Assembly (NCBI GenBank): GCA_900546825.1
Contig: UREE01000015.1
Coordinates: 1-35,330, forward strand
From: an uncultured Collinsella sp.
GTDB taxonomy: Bacteria > Actinomycetota > Coriobacteriia > Coriobacteriales > Coriobacteriaceae
Reading direction: 5' to 3'
Length of the DNA: 35,330 nucleotides
Part shown: in pieces, positions 16,690-24,543 of the stretch
Position numbering within the stretch: position 1 is the stretch's first letter
Layout: every line of letters starts with the position of its first letter
Position numbers and translations under genes: made by a program
The notes under the pieces: generated by a model
What the model saw: only the letters and a program-made list of their open reading frames with translations
The model's database searches: none
Told to the model about the DNA's origin: nothing

Positions 16690-16788
16690 GCGCATCCTCC
16701 TTGAGCGAAGAAATCAAACGATAACAGTGTATCGCTTCGGCGCAGAAAGGGCGAAACCGCGGCCTCGGCAGCCCTTGTGGTCAAAAAC

Positions 16789-17643
16789 CTATTTCGATGC
16801 GCGCTCGGCCGCCTCGATCACGTGTTTGGCGAGGATCGCCGTCGTCACAGCGCCCACGCCGCCCGGCACGGGCGTGATGGCGTTAACGACCGGCTCCGCA
16901 GCATCAGAATCGACGTCACCCACCAGCTTGCCAGCGCCCTCGTCCCAATTAATGCCAACATCGATGATCGTCTGGCCCTCGCGAACCGCATCCACGCCAA
17001 TCGTACGCGCGCGTCCAACGGCGGCAACCACAATGTCGGCAGCACGGCACTCGGCAGCAAGGTCGCGCGTATGCGTATGGCACGTCGTCACAGTCGCATT
17101 GCGCGCCGTAAGCATGGCGGCTACGGGACGCCCGATCACCAGCGAGCGCCCGACCACAGCAACCTTAGCTCCATCCAGCTCAACGCCGTAATGATCCAGC
17201 AAAGCAAGCACGGCTTCGGCTGTGCAGGGGGCAAAACCCTCGCCGCGCCCCGAAAGCGTGGTGAGCAGCGAAGCCGGCGTCATAGAGTCAACGTCCTTGG
17301 CAGGATCGAGCGCTGCGGCAACCGCGTCCTCGTCAAGGCCGGCGGGCAGCGGGCGGAACATCAGGCAGCCATGAACAGACGAATCGGTATTGATGTCCTC
17401 GATGGCCGTCAACAGCTCGTCCTGCGAAACATCGGCAGAAAGCAAAACGCGGCGAGCTTCAATGCCAACCTTCTCGCAGCGTTTGAGGGCACCGCGCTCG
17501 TAGGATAGGTCGTCCTCGCGTTCACCCACACGCACGATAACCAACGTCGGAACAACGCCCCGCTCGCGCAGGACTGCGCAGCGAGCAGCAAGTTCCTCAG
17601 TCAACGCGCGGGCGACGGGAGCACCCTTCAGCAGTTCAGCCAT
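16789..17643 (-). CDS. folD: FolD-type methylene-THF dehydrogenase; cyclohydrolase residues replaced
   Basis: A 284-aa FolD, normal length. The family oxidises 5,10-methylene-THF to methenyl-THF with NAD(P)+ and usually also hydrolyses this to 10-formyl-THF. The NAD(P) domain is clear (VVGRSLVIGRPVA, ATVTTCHTHTRDL). In the substrate domain the canonical Y-x-x-x-K is Y48-E-R-G-A52, so the lysine required for the cyclohydrolase step (Lys54 in E. coli) is Ala; the VQLPLP motif is MFRPLP, with Phe96 in place of the key Gln (Gln98 in E. coli). Asp119 of the DVD motif is kept. The enzyme may therefore be a dehydrogenase only. The ATG at 17643 follows GAGAGGATA and comes 2 bases after the stop of the cyclohydrolase-family gene, which could supply the missing step. 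Confidence 0.9.
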   Translation of the reverse strand: MAELLKGAPVARALTEELAARCAVLRERGVVPTLVIVRVGEREDDLSYERGALKRCEKVGIEARRVLLSADVSQDELLTAIEDINTDSSVHGCLMFRPLPAGLDEDAVAAALDPAKDVDSMTPASLLTTLSGRGEGFAPCTAEAVLALLDHYGVELDGAKVAVVGRSLVIGRPVAAMLTARNATVTTCHTHTRDLAAECRAADIVVAAVGRARTIGVDAVREGQTIIDVGINWDEGAGKLVGDVDSDAAEPVVNAITPVPGGVGAVTTAILAKHVIEAAERASK

Positions 17644-17645
17644 GG

Positions 17646-18278
17646 CTATCCTCTCTTCCTTGCAGCGTCGGCGGCGCGGCGCGCCAGCGCATCGGCGCGC
17701 GGCAACCACATATCGAGCAACTCATCACACGCCGTCTCGAGCTCCTCAGCACGAGCGCGATCCTTCATAGACGTGGTGTTCGCAAAGAGCGTCAAGCTCG
17801 CGCCCTGCATAGCAGAACGGCAGAACACGGCGCCGCACGCCACATCGGACAGCAGCTGACGCGAACCCTTGTCGGCCATGTCCTCGAGCAGCGCCAGTGC
17901 ACGCCCGCAGGCATCCATAATGCGATACGGCGGCATAGCGGCCACATGCAGCGCATCCTGAATCGCGGTCGCTCGAGCCGGATCGTCACGCGGAATACCG
18001 TACGCCGCGGACACCTGCCCATAGGCACGAACGTCCTCGGCAACCAACTCGACAAGCTCCTGGGCCAGCTCATCAGCATGGACAAACGCACGCGTCAGGT
18101 CATCCGCACGATCAGCAAGCGCGGGATTGGTCGCACCGTAGCGGGCAACCATTCCGCACAGCGAGGCGCCCAGCGCGCCCACAAAGGCGCTCGCGCTGCC
18201 ACCGCCGGGAACCGGCTCGCGCGCGGCCAGCGCCTCGGCAAACCCGCGGCAGGTCTTGTCCATCATCTCTTGGCTCAT
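17646..18278 (-). CDS. Cyclodeaminase/cyclohydrolase family protein (FchA/FTCD-C type)
   Basis: A 210-aa protein of the family that contains formimino-THF cyclodeaminase (C-terminal half of FTCD) and the stand-alone methenyl-THF cyclohydrolase FchA of clostridia. Signature near the N-terminus: EPVPGGGSASAFVGALGASL, followed by GMVARY and an all-helical body. The ATG at 18278 is chosen because AAGGTG lies 7 bases before it; the ATG two codons upstream is too close to that site. It is the first gene of a two-gene operon with folD. No histidine-degradation genes are nearby, whereas a FolD lacking cyclohydrolase residues is, so methenyl-THF cyclohydrolase (fchA-like) is the better reading than cyclodeaminase. 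Together with Fhs at 30.6 kb they would interconvert formate and methylene-THF. Confidence 0.85.
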   Translation of the reverse strand: MSQEMMDKTCRGFAEALAAREPVPGGGSASAFVGALGASLCGMVARYGATNPALADRADDLTRAFVHADELAQELVELVAEDVRAYGQVSAAYGIPRDDPARATAIQDALHVAAMPPYRIMDACGRALALLEDMADKGSRQLLSDVACGAVFCRSAMQGASLTLFANTTSMKDRARAEELETACDELLDMWLPRADALARRAADAARKRG

Positions 18279-18304
18279 GCACATGCACCTTCAAGTCATA
18301 TACA

Positions 18305-18330
18305 TCGGTCGGGTGGCAACCGCCGACCGA
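18305..18330. promoter_or_regulatory. Hairpin in the leader of the cyclohydrolase/folD operon
   Basis: TCGGTCGG (18305-18312) and CCGACCGA (18323-18330) are perfect reverse complements with a 10-base loop, located between the mapped promoter and the ribosome site. No T-run follows. It is either an mRNA structure or a protein-binding site. Confidence 0.4.
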
Positions 18331-18355
18331 CCGCATCGATCACGTAATGGTGCTA

Positions 18356-18384
18356 AGTCTAGCCCATAAGCACATGAGCGTCAG
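18356..18384 (-). promoter_or_regulatory. Promoter of the cyclohydrolase/folD operon
   Basis: On the minus strand CTGACG (18384-18379) and TAGACT (18361-18356) are 17 bases apart; each matches four of six consensus positions. Transcript start would be near 18349, giving a leader of about 70 bases. Confidence 0.5.
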
Positions 18385-18439
18385 CGCACCTGTCCATCGC
18401 GGATTTCTATGGCACACGATAGGCGGCAGCGACACAAAC

Positions 18440-18458
18440 ATGGGACACATGGCCCACC
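18440..18458. repeat. 19-bp element repeated upstream of both lipoprotein genes (copy 1)
   Basis: ATGGGACACATGGCCCACC occurs here and again at 19411-19429, upstream of each of two tandem paralogous lipoprotein genes (216 and 91 bases before the respective starts). The TGGG...CCCA ends make it partly palindromic. The rest of the 377-bp gap 18279-18655 contains the minus-strand promoter and leader but no gene. Confidence 0.6.
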
Positions 18459-18655
18459 TTTCGAGACTCCCGGGCAGCACAAGCTGGGGCATATCTATAA
18501 GCAAGGAACCCGTTGGGGCACGGCCGGGCAACGGCCACAAGCAATGAACGGAGGCATAAGCCGCACAGCACGCAGAGACATCCGCCGCCAGCGCAATCAG
18601 TACCCCAACAGCATGCGGCGTCGTGATGTCATCGGCAGACAAGGAGGACGCCACC

Positions 18656-19258
18656 ATGAAGAAAAAGACCCTATCGATTCTTTCCCTTTGCATCGCCCTC
18701 TTTGCCGCATTTGCCCTTGTCGGCTGCGGCGGGAGCGCATCGGGCGGAGGCGGCAGCACCGCCAAGAGCGAGAGCAAGGAAAAGGCCCCCGTCGCCAAGA
18801 AGACCGACTTTATCTGGTTTAAGGTCGAGATGCCCGAGGGTGTCGGCGTAAGCGACTCCGCCGGCAAGAATGCCGACAGGGTTCAGCTCACCTTCCCCGA
18901 AGACGAGAACGCCTCGGCCGATCGCTTTATCCCCGTTTGGAAAAAAGCGCTGACGGCCGAGGAGTCCCACGCCGACCAGGCAGAAAAGAAGGGGGATACG
19001 TTCCAGTGGAAGGATGGCGGGTCCGTCGAATATAACGGCAGGACGTGGCTCGTCGGAACGTACGAAGACAACAGCGGTATCTCAACCATCCTTTTTACCG
19101 ACGTTGAACCAGGAAGCGTCTACGTCCTCATCTCGAACTTCGACCAGCACAAGAAAGAAGCCGAGGCGCTCCTCAACTCCATCGAATTCCCCGATGACAT
19201 GGCAGAGGCAGTTTCCGAGGCGCGCGAAGTCGAGATTTCGAGCATCGAGCTCAAGTAA
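18656..19258 (+). CDS. Lipoprotein, tandem paralogue 1 (unknown function)
   Basis: A 200-aa predicted lipoprotein. The signal sequence MKKKTLSILSLCIALFAAFA ends in the lipobox LVGC, with Cys followed by Gly-Gly-Ser and a short Ser/Gly/Lys linker. The mature domain (about 150 residues) begins KTDFIWFKVEMPEGVGVS and continues with alternating strand-like and charged segments, suggesting a beta-rich extracellular domain. I recognise no named family. The ATG at 18656 has a strong AAGGAGG site; an ATG 11 codons upstream is not supported. It is clearly homologous to the next gene, including signal sequence, TDFIWFKVE-x-PEGV and a VKYNG/VEYNGRTW region. Each copy has its own upstream element and terminator, so the whole unit was duplicated. 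Confidence 0.8.
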   Translation: MKKKTLSILSLCIALFAAFALVGCGGSASGGGGSTAKSESKEKAPVAKKTDFIWFKVEMPEGVGVSDSAGKNADRVQLTFPEDENASADRFIPVWKKALTAEESHADQAEKKGDTFQWKDGGSVEYNGRTWLVGTYEDNSGISTILFTDVEPGSVYVLISNFDQHKKEAEALLNSIEFPDDMAEAVSEAREVEISSIELK

Positions 19259-19328
19259 CGGGACACCCGCACGCGCCTACGCGCACCTGCGCACATGCGC
19301 CCCATTAAAGCAACGGGCACCCAACCCC

Positions 19329-19364
19329 GGGGAGGGCCGACAGGCATCGGCCCTCCCCTCTTTT
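19329..19364 (+). terminator. Terminator after lipoprotein 1
   Basis: A perfect 12-bp stem (GGGGAGGGCCGA, 19329-19340, with TCGGCCCTCCCC, 19347-19358), 6-base loop, followed by TCTTTT. Confidence 0.9.
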
Positions 19365-19410
19365 GGACCCGCGCATATTGCCACTTGTCGGCGCAAATCC
19401 GGCCCTCAGA

Positions 19411-19429
19411 ATGGGACACATGGCCCACC
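19411..19429. repeat. 19-bp element repeated upstream of both lipoprotein genes (copy 2)
   Basis: Exact copy of the element at 18440-18458, 91 bases before the start of lipoprotein 2. Either a regulatory site or a remnant of the duplication that made the gene pair. Confidence 0.6.
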
Positions 19430-19501
19430 CTAGCGAGCCGTCCACGCGTACAGTAAAGACAGGTAATCCATGGGCGGTTACAGATCGAGGAGGACACGAC
19501 C

Positions 19502-20095
19502 ATGAAAAAGAAGGCCTTTGCGATTCTCACCCTCTGCATGAGTCTTTTTGCCGCGGTTGCCCTGGTGGGTTGCGGCGGAAGCGGTGGCGCTGCTGGCAGT
19601 GGCGGTGGCGGCGGAGCAGAAAAGCCAGCCGTGGATATGAGGACCGACTTCATTTGGTTTAAGGTCGAGGTGCCCGAGGGCGTCGAGATCACCGACGTTG
19701 CCGGCGACACCGCCGACAGGGCCCAGTTTAAGTTCACCGAGAGCGAGCACGCCAGCGATCGCTTCATCCCTGTCTTCGACTCTGACAAGAACGCTGACGA
19801 GCTGTTCGACTACGAGGCCAAATGGAAGGCCAACTTTGAGTGGACCGAGAATGATCCCGTCAAGTACAACGGCAAGACTTGGCGCAACGCTTCCTATACA
19901 CACTCGGGCGGCGTAACGACTGAGTACTTCACCGAAGCAGGCGGCGGCAGCGTTTACGTGAGCATCGACAATGTCGAGGAGCACAAGGACGCCGTCGAGA
20001 CCATGATGAAGTCTCTGGAGTTTGCCGATGACATTGCCAAGGCCAAGACCGAGGCCATGGACGTCAAGCTCGACGATATCGAGATCAAGCGCTAA
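19502..20095 (+). CDS. Lipoprotein, tandem paralogue 2 (unknown function)
   Basis: A 197-aa predicted lipoprotein, paralogous to the gene just upstream. Signal sequence MKKKAFAILTLCMSLFAAVA with lipobox LVGC, then a Gly/Ser-rich linker and a mature domain starting MRTDFIWFKVEVPEGVEITD. Shared blocks with paralogue 1 are TDFIWFKVE, ADRxQ-x-x-F/FTE, ASDRFIPV/ADRFIPV, KYNGKTW and a C-terminal EA-x-x-V-x-x-x-xIEIK. The strongest conservation is at the start of the mature domain. The start is set by GAGGAGG 8 bases upstream. It ends in its own terminator (20169-20199). Surface location is likely; substrate unknown. Confidence 0.8.
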   Translation: MKKKAFAILTLCMSLFAAVALVGCGGSGGAAGSGGGGGAEKPAVDMRTDFIWFKVEVPEGVEITDVAGDTADRAQFKFTESEHASDRFIPVFDSDKNADELFDYEAKWKANFEWTENDPVKYNGKTWRNASYTHSGGVTTEYFTEAGGGSVYVSIDNVEEHKDAVETMMKSLEFADDIAKAKTEAMDVKLDDIEIKR

Positions 20096-20168
20096 GCGAC
20101 TGGCGAGCGCAACGGGAAACACGGTCGCAGAGCAAACAAGCGACGGTACCCCAGCGCTTCGTACCCAG

Positions 20169-20199
20169 GGAGGGCCGGTAAACCGACCCTCCTTTTCTT
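20169..20199 (+). terminator. Terminator after lipoprotein 2
   Basis: GGAGGGCCGG (20169-20178) pairs with CCGACCCTCC (20183-20192), one mismatch, 4-base loop, then TTTTCTT. The remaining gap to 20399 holds no gene; TATAGT at 20351-20356 may be a -10 for the next gene. Confidence 0.8.
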
Positions 20200-20399
20200 A
20201 TGCCGATAGCCGGCGAACGCGAGGGTGCCGGGCGGCAAAACCACCCCCAGCGCGGTAGCAGCACAAATAGACAAGCGTCCCAACGCGTCCGCCCGCCGAT
20301 TTATGGCGCCACGCAGACAATTAAGCCAACACGTTTAGACATCCGGGCAGTATAGTGAACAAAATGAGTGCATAACCGCACCCCGCGAACGGAGGAGTT

Positions 20400-22898
20400 A
20401 TGACCGAACACCACGCCATCAGCCGTCGAGCATTCACGTTGGGCCTAGGACTCGCAGCATTGTCGCCATTTGTAAGCCTGCCCGAAACCGCGGGATTGGG
20501 CCTTCCCGTGCGCGCGGCATTTGCAGAAGACGCTGCCACAGCGTCAGTCAGCCTCGACAATTTCGTCATTCGCCTTCGCCCCGCGGGCTATTTTCGCACC
20601 GCGAGCGTCAACCAAGACGGCAACGTTCGCGGCAACGTCTGCCACCTGTTTAACGACGGCACGTCCAGCAAGCTCATCCTTGAGAACGTAACGACCAAGA
20701 ATGACGATACAAACTGGTATGCTATCCGCACCTTGCTCAATTTCGAAGAGCATAAAAAGACGGGCTACAGCATTTGGTCGGTCGACGACGACTCGGACAA
20801 AGATGGAAAGGTCATCCACGTATGGGGCGGCGAGTATGACAACAAGCCCAGCCGCGCTTTTGCGTTCGAGCGTCAATCAAACGGAACCTATATCATCCGA
20901 GACCGCACGGTCGAGAAAGAAACCGAGAAAAAAGACATTAAGTACCTGGCAATAGAATCGAACGGCGAAGACCAGGACAACAATAAGATCTGCCATAAGA
21001 GTAAGAGCATTCCGTGGGAGCTCGAACTTATCGGTTACGACATGAAAAAGAACGATGCCACGGTTAGCAGCCTCGACTGGATCACGTACAGCAGCTACGT
21101 CGATGGGCCATGTTGGATGAAATACGTCGACGACAACAAGTTCCTCGACGAGCTGAGCATCCCGGGTACGCACGATTCGGGCACCTGCAGCGTGGACAAC
21201 GACACTGAGCCCCAATCCTCGCAAGTAAAATGCCAGCAGGATTACATTCCCACGCAGTTGCTCGAAGGCATTCGCTATTTTGATATCCGGCTCGGAAAGG
21301 GCGACGACCCCGGTATCGACCACGGGGATTACTACCTGCTCAAAAAAGACGCGTACTTTATGCATCTTTCCGATGTCATAGGCTACTTCAAAACGTTTTT
21401 GAACGAAAACCCGACAGAAGCGCTCATCATGCTTGTATCACGAGGCAACGACGAGGCTACCGACGAAAGTGTTACGACGGCTTTCGCCAAGGTTTTGGAC
21501 GACAACCCCAAACTGTTCTATACGTCGAGCCGAATCCCCACGCTACACGAGGTGCGCGGAAAGATCGTTCTGCTGCGTCGATTTAGGCTCGCCGGCAACA
21601 GTGTAAGCGGCCACACGTGGGGCCTCGACCTTACCAAATGGGATGACAAGATCAAGGCTCACTCCGACAGCGCCACTATGTGTCTCGTCCAAGACGCGCG
21701 GGGCTTTGAAGCCGCGGGGGAAACAGGCGACAAAGAGCCCTATTGCACCAAGGTATACGCCCAGGACAAGTACAAACTCACGGGAACCGACAAGCTCAGC
21801 TGGGTCGATAATGCGCTGAAGGAAACGACCGGGCGCACGCGCAACAAGGTGGACGTCGTGGACGATGACGGGGCCAAGGTGCAAGTCCAGGAGCGTTGCT
21901 GGTCTATCAACTACACCAGCTGCACGGGCTTGTCGCACGGAGGCAATCCTTTTACCTCGGCACGAGTAGTCAACGAGCATCTGTATAAGAGCCCGTACAT
22001 CAATCCCAGCGGCACCGAGGATACAAAGTCAGATTACCTCAAGCACATTGGCATCATCGCATCCGACTTTGTTGATGCGGCGCTGGCCCGGAGCATCTAC
22101 CAGCGCAATTACGATACGGAGCACAAGCAGACGGCTTCGTACTATCTCCCGTACTATCTCCCGACCCGCATGCACATGACGTACGGCGACTCGCTGAGCG
22201 ATGCCTCATTCCAGGATGGCAAGACCGTTGGCGAGGGTCATTTCCGCCTTGCTGACAGCAGCAACGCACTCAACGCGACAGCTTCGGGCCATGCGTTTGC
22301 CATTGAATACGTGGATGTCGACGCCCTGGGCAACGAGACCGTTACGGGGCTGCAGGGCTCTGTGCCCATCGATATCGATCCACGCGCGCTGACGCCCCAT
22401 TTTGAGGGACTCGAAGGCCTTAAGGCCGGCGAAGACGTGCGCGCCAAGATTGCGGCATCACTCGAGGGCAAGCTCGAAACCGATGCCTGCACGGCCCAGC
22501 TCGAGTTTGTGCACGACGCGGACGGCGCTCCGGGCACGGCAATGGCCGAGGGCGAAACATTTGCCGCAGGAACGTACTGGGTGCGCGTGAACGGTCTCTT
22601 GGGCGACGCGGCGCAGAACTACACGCTCGCCAGCGACGGAGCCGCAAGCTTTACCGTAGCGGCCTCGGGCAGTGCGGGCGGCACCGGCAGCGACACGGGT
22701 TCCAACGCAGGCGGCGCCGACAAGAACGGCAAGAGCAACAAGAGAGACCAGGGCAAGAGCTCGGGCGGAAAGCTCGCCAACACGGGCGACGGTTCTGGCG
22801 TTGCCGCCGGGCTCGCTGCCGCCGCCGTGGCGACAACGGTCGCCGGCGCAGCGATGCTTGCCAGTGACCATGAAAGTGACGAAGGCGCTAGCGAATAG
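20400..22898 (+). CDS. Surface PI-PLC-domain phosphodiesterase with Tat signal and LANTG anchor
   Basis: An 832-aa exported protein. The N-terminus has a twin-arginine signal (SRRAFTLGL, then a hydrophobic stretch ending AAFAED). Residues about 50-225 look like a beta-trefoil (ricin-type) region with SNGTYIIRD-like repeats. A phosphatidylinositol-specific phospholipase C X domain follows (about 235-500): SIPGTHDSGT with His258, YFDIRLG, and DHGDYY with His308. The two histidines are 50 residues apart, as His32 and His82 of Bacillus PI-PLC. An Ig-like region (about 610-760) precedes a Lys/Ser/Gly linker, LANTG (792-796), a hydrophobic helix and an acidic, not basic, tail. The start follows GGAGGAG. 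Likely substrates are inositol phospholipids or GPI-type anchors from the host or diet; that is inference. Confidence 0.85.
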   Translation: MTEHHAISRRAFTLGLGLAALSPFVSLPETAGLGLPVRAAFAEDAATASVSLDNFVIRLRPAGYFRTASVNQDGNVRGNVCHLFNDGTSSKLILENVTTKNDDTNWYAIRTLLNFEEHKKTGYSIWSVDDDSDKDGKVIHVWGGEYDNKPSRAFAFERQSNGTYIIRDRTVEKETEKKDIKYLAIESNGEDQDNNKICHKSKSIPWELELIGYDMKKNDATVSSLDWITYSSYVDGPCWMKYVDDNKFLDELSIPGTHDSGTCSVDNDTEPQSSQVKCQQDYIPTQLLEGIRYFDIRLGKGDDPGIDHGDYYLLKKDAYFMHLSDVIGYFKTFLNENPTEALIMLVSRGNDEATDESVTTAFAKVLDDNPKLFYTSSRIPTLHEVRGKIVLLRRFRLAGNSVSGHTWGLDLTKWDDKIKAHSDSATMCLVQDARGFEAAGETGDKEPYCTKVYAQDKYKLTGTDKLSWVDNALKETTGRTRNKVDVVDDDGAKVQVQERCWSINYTSCTGLSHGGNPFTSARVVNEHLYKSPYINPSGTEDTKSDYLKHIGIIASDFVDAALARSIYQRNYDTEHKQTASYYLPYYLPTRMHMTYGDSLSDASFQDGKTVGEGHFRLADSSNALNATASGHAFAIEYVDVDALGNETVTGLQGSVPIDIDPRALTPHFEGLEGLKAGEDVRAKIAASLEGKLETDACTAQLEFVHDADGAPGTAMAEGETFAAGTYWVRVNGLLGDAAQNYTLASDGAASFTVAASGSAGGTGSDTGSNAGGADKNGKSNKRDQGKSSGGKLANTGDGSGVAAGLAAAAVATTVAGAAMLASDHESDEGASE

Positions 22899-22932
22899 GC
22901 CAGCCGGCCTTTTGGGCGCATCAACTCGATGA

Positions 22933-22967
22933 GGGGCGCAGAACACCGTTCTGTGCCCCTGATTTTT
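22933..22967 (+). terminator. Terminator after the PI-PLC gene
   Basis: GGGGCGCAGAAC (22933-22944) pairs with GTTCTGTGCCCC (22948-22959), one G-U pair, 3-base loop, then TGATTTTT. Confidence 0.85.
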
Positions 22968-22992
22968 ACCTTAGTCCGAACGCCGCTATCGG

Positions 22993-23262
22993 CTACATCA
23001 CCATGTTCAGCGCTTTCACAAATTCTTGGGCCTTCGCACGGCTACTCAGGCTAAAGACGCAAGCGGTCAACAGCCTGTTACGCAGGAAAACGTCGCGACC
23101 CTTGATCCTGTTGACCCCCGTGATGTCCTTAAGGTAGACAATCTCGGTGTGCCTGCCGCCAAAAGTGCCCTTCTTGAGCACCTCGATACGATTGGGGTAG
23201 ATCTTAACGTCTTTAAACCTACCCGAACCTTTGTCCTGGAATAGCAGCGTGCTGTTGTCCAT
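22993..23262 (-). CDS. Small PH-like domain protein, 89 aa
   Basis: An 89-aa protein: MDNSTLLFQDKGSGRFKDV, IYPNRIEVLKKGTFGGRHTEIVYL, DITGVNRIKGRDVFL and a C-terminal helix AKAQEFVKALNMV. The succession of short strands followed by one C-terminal helix, with the helix carrying the A-x-x-F-V-x-x-L pattern, fits a bacterial pleckstrin-homology-like fold. No signal peptide or membrane segment. The ATG at 23262 is preceded by GGGAGTGA; the frame is open 15 codons upstream from a GTG without a ribosome site. It is convergent with the PI-PLC gene and divergent from the nuclease gene. Function unknown. Confidence 0.6.
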   Translation of the reverse strand: MDNSTLLFQDKGSGRFKDVKIYPNRIEVLKKGTFGGRHTEIVYLKDITGVNRIKGRDVFLRNRLLTACVFSLSSRAKAQEFVKALNMVM

Positions 23263-23430
23263 ACGCGTCACTCCCGTGGGGTTCGCTAAAACTGTCTCTA
23301 TTGCCACATTTTAGTCACCGCAAGGCTCCCATGCGAAGGTGCCAGACAGCAAAGCAATTCGTGTCCGCGCGAGGCTTTAAACTAAATGCAATAAAGATGC
23401 ATTCCGCAAGAGGAAAGTGAGGCGACAGTG

Positions 23431-24480
23431 ATGGGCGAACTGGTAAACCGTGGAGAATCGGCAATCGTGCCCGAAGGTTTTTACAAGCAGGTCTCCTCAA
23501 TTCTCAACGCCGCTCGCGACAAGGCCTATACCGCCGTTAACTTTGCGATGGTTGAGGCGTATTGGGAGATCGGCAAGAGCATTGTTGACGAGCAAGGCGG
23601 AGAGGAGCGCGCAGCATATGGGGAGGCATTGATTGCAGGCCTCTCCAGAAGGCTTACCGCGGATTTCGGAAGAGGCTTTGGCATCGCAAACCTTCGCAAT
23701 ATGCGTCAGTTCTTTCTTGCGTTTCCAATTCGCGACGCACTGCGTAGCGAATTGAGCTGGACTCATTACCGCAGGTTGATGCGCATTCCCGACCCTGATG
23801 CTCGCGCCTGGTACATGAACGAATGCGCCGATTCTCGTTGGAGCACGCGTCAGCTCGAGCGCCAGATCAACACCATGTTCCGCGAGCGCCTACTTGCCAG
23901 CAAGGACAAAGAGGCCGTCACCCAGGAAATCCAAAAGAGCGCCCCGGCTCGTCGCCCCGAGGATATCATCCGCGACCCATATGTACTGGAGTTTTTAGGT
24001 TTCTCGGACGATACTGCGTTTCGCGAGAGCGATCTAGAGCAGGCGCTCATCACGCATCTTCAGAAGTTCCTGCTGGAGCTTGGCCGTGGCTTCGCTTTCG
24101 AGGCGCGCCAAAAGCGCATCACCTTTGATGGGCGCCATTTCTATATTGACCTTGTGTTTTACAACTATCTGATGCGCTGCTTCGTGCTCATCGACCTTAA
24201 GACCGATGACCTTACGCATCAGGACCTGGGCCAGATGCAAATGTATGTGAACTACTACACGCGCGAGCTCATGAACGAAGGCGACAATCCGCCCATAGGC
24301 ATCGTGCTCTGCGCGGACAAAAGCGATTCGATCGTCGAGTACACGCTGCCCGAAGACAACGACCAAGTGTTTGCCGCCAAATACCTGCCGTATCTTCCAA
24401 GCAAGGAAGAGCTGGCGCGCGAGCTGAGTGCCGAGTACCGCGCCATCAACGAAGCGACTAATGGCGAAACGCAAGGGTAG
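23431..24480 (+). CDS. YhcG/DUF1016 family PD-(D/E)xK nuclease-like protein
   Basis: A 349-aa protein of the YhcG (DUF1016) family. The N-terminal helical domain is recognisable (VEAYWEIGKSIVDEQ, YGEALIAGLSRRLTADFGRGF, LRNMRQF, LSWTHYRRLMRI, ARAWYMNECADSRWSTRQLERQI), followed by the C-terminal nuclease-like domain (DPYVLEFLGF, LEQALITHLQKFLLELGRGFAF, FYIDLVFYN, LIDLKTDDLTHQDLGQMQMYV). The metal-binding motif reads D...D-x-K (IDLK) in place of the more common ELK, which is a conservative change. YhcG proteins are seen next to restriction and mobile systems, but a direct function is not established. An in-frame GTG one codon upstream is an alternative start. The ADP-ribosylglycohydrolase gene follows 63 bp downstream in the same direction. 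Confidence 0.9.
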   Translation: MGELVNRGESAIVPEGFYKQVSSILNAARDKAYTAVNFAMVEAYWEIGKSIVDEQGGEERAAYGEALIAGLSRRLTADFGRGFGIANLRNMRQFFLAFPIRDALRSELSWTHYRRLMRIPDPDARAWYMNECADSRWSTRQLERQINTMFRERLLASKDKEAVTQEIQKSAPARRPEDIIRDPYVLEFLGFSDDTAFRESDLEQALITHLQKFLLELGRGFAFEARQKRITFDGRHFYIDLVFYNYLMRCFVLIDLKTDDLTHQDLGQMQMYVNYYTRELMNEGDNPPIGIVLCADKSDSIVEYTLPEDNDQVFAAKYLPYLPSKEELARELSAEYRAINEATNGETQG

Positions 24481-24543
24481 CAGCACGTTGCGACCGAAAC
24501 CCCCGACGGCGCTCCACATCACCCGGGATAAGAGGAGCTTTCC

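Noticed and set aside
15346..16704. 452-codon open frame opposite the C69 dipeptidase
   Set aside because: Antisense shadow; no ribosome site, low-complexity Val/Gly/His composition, and the dipeptidase has clear family motifs.
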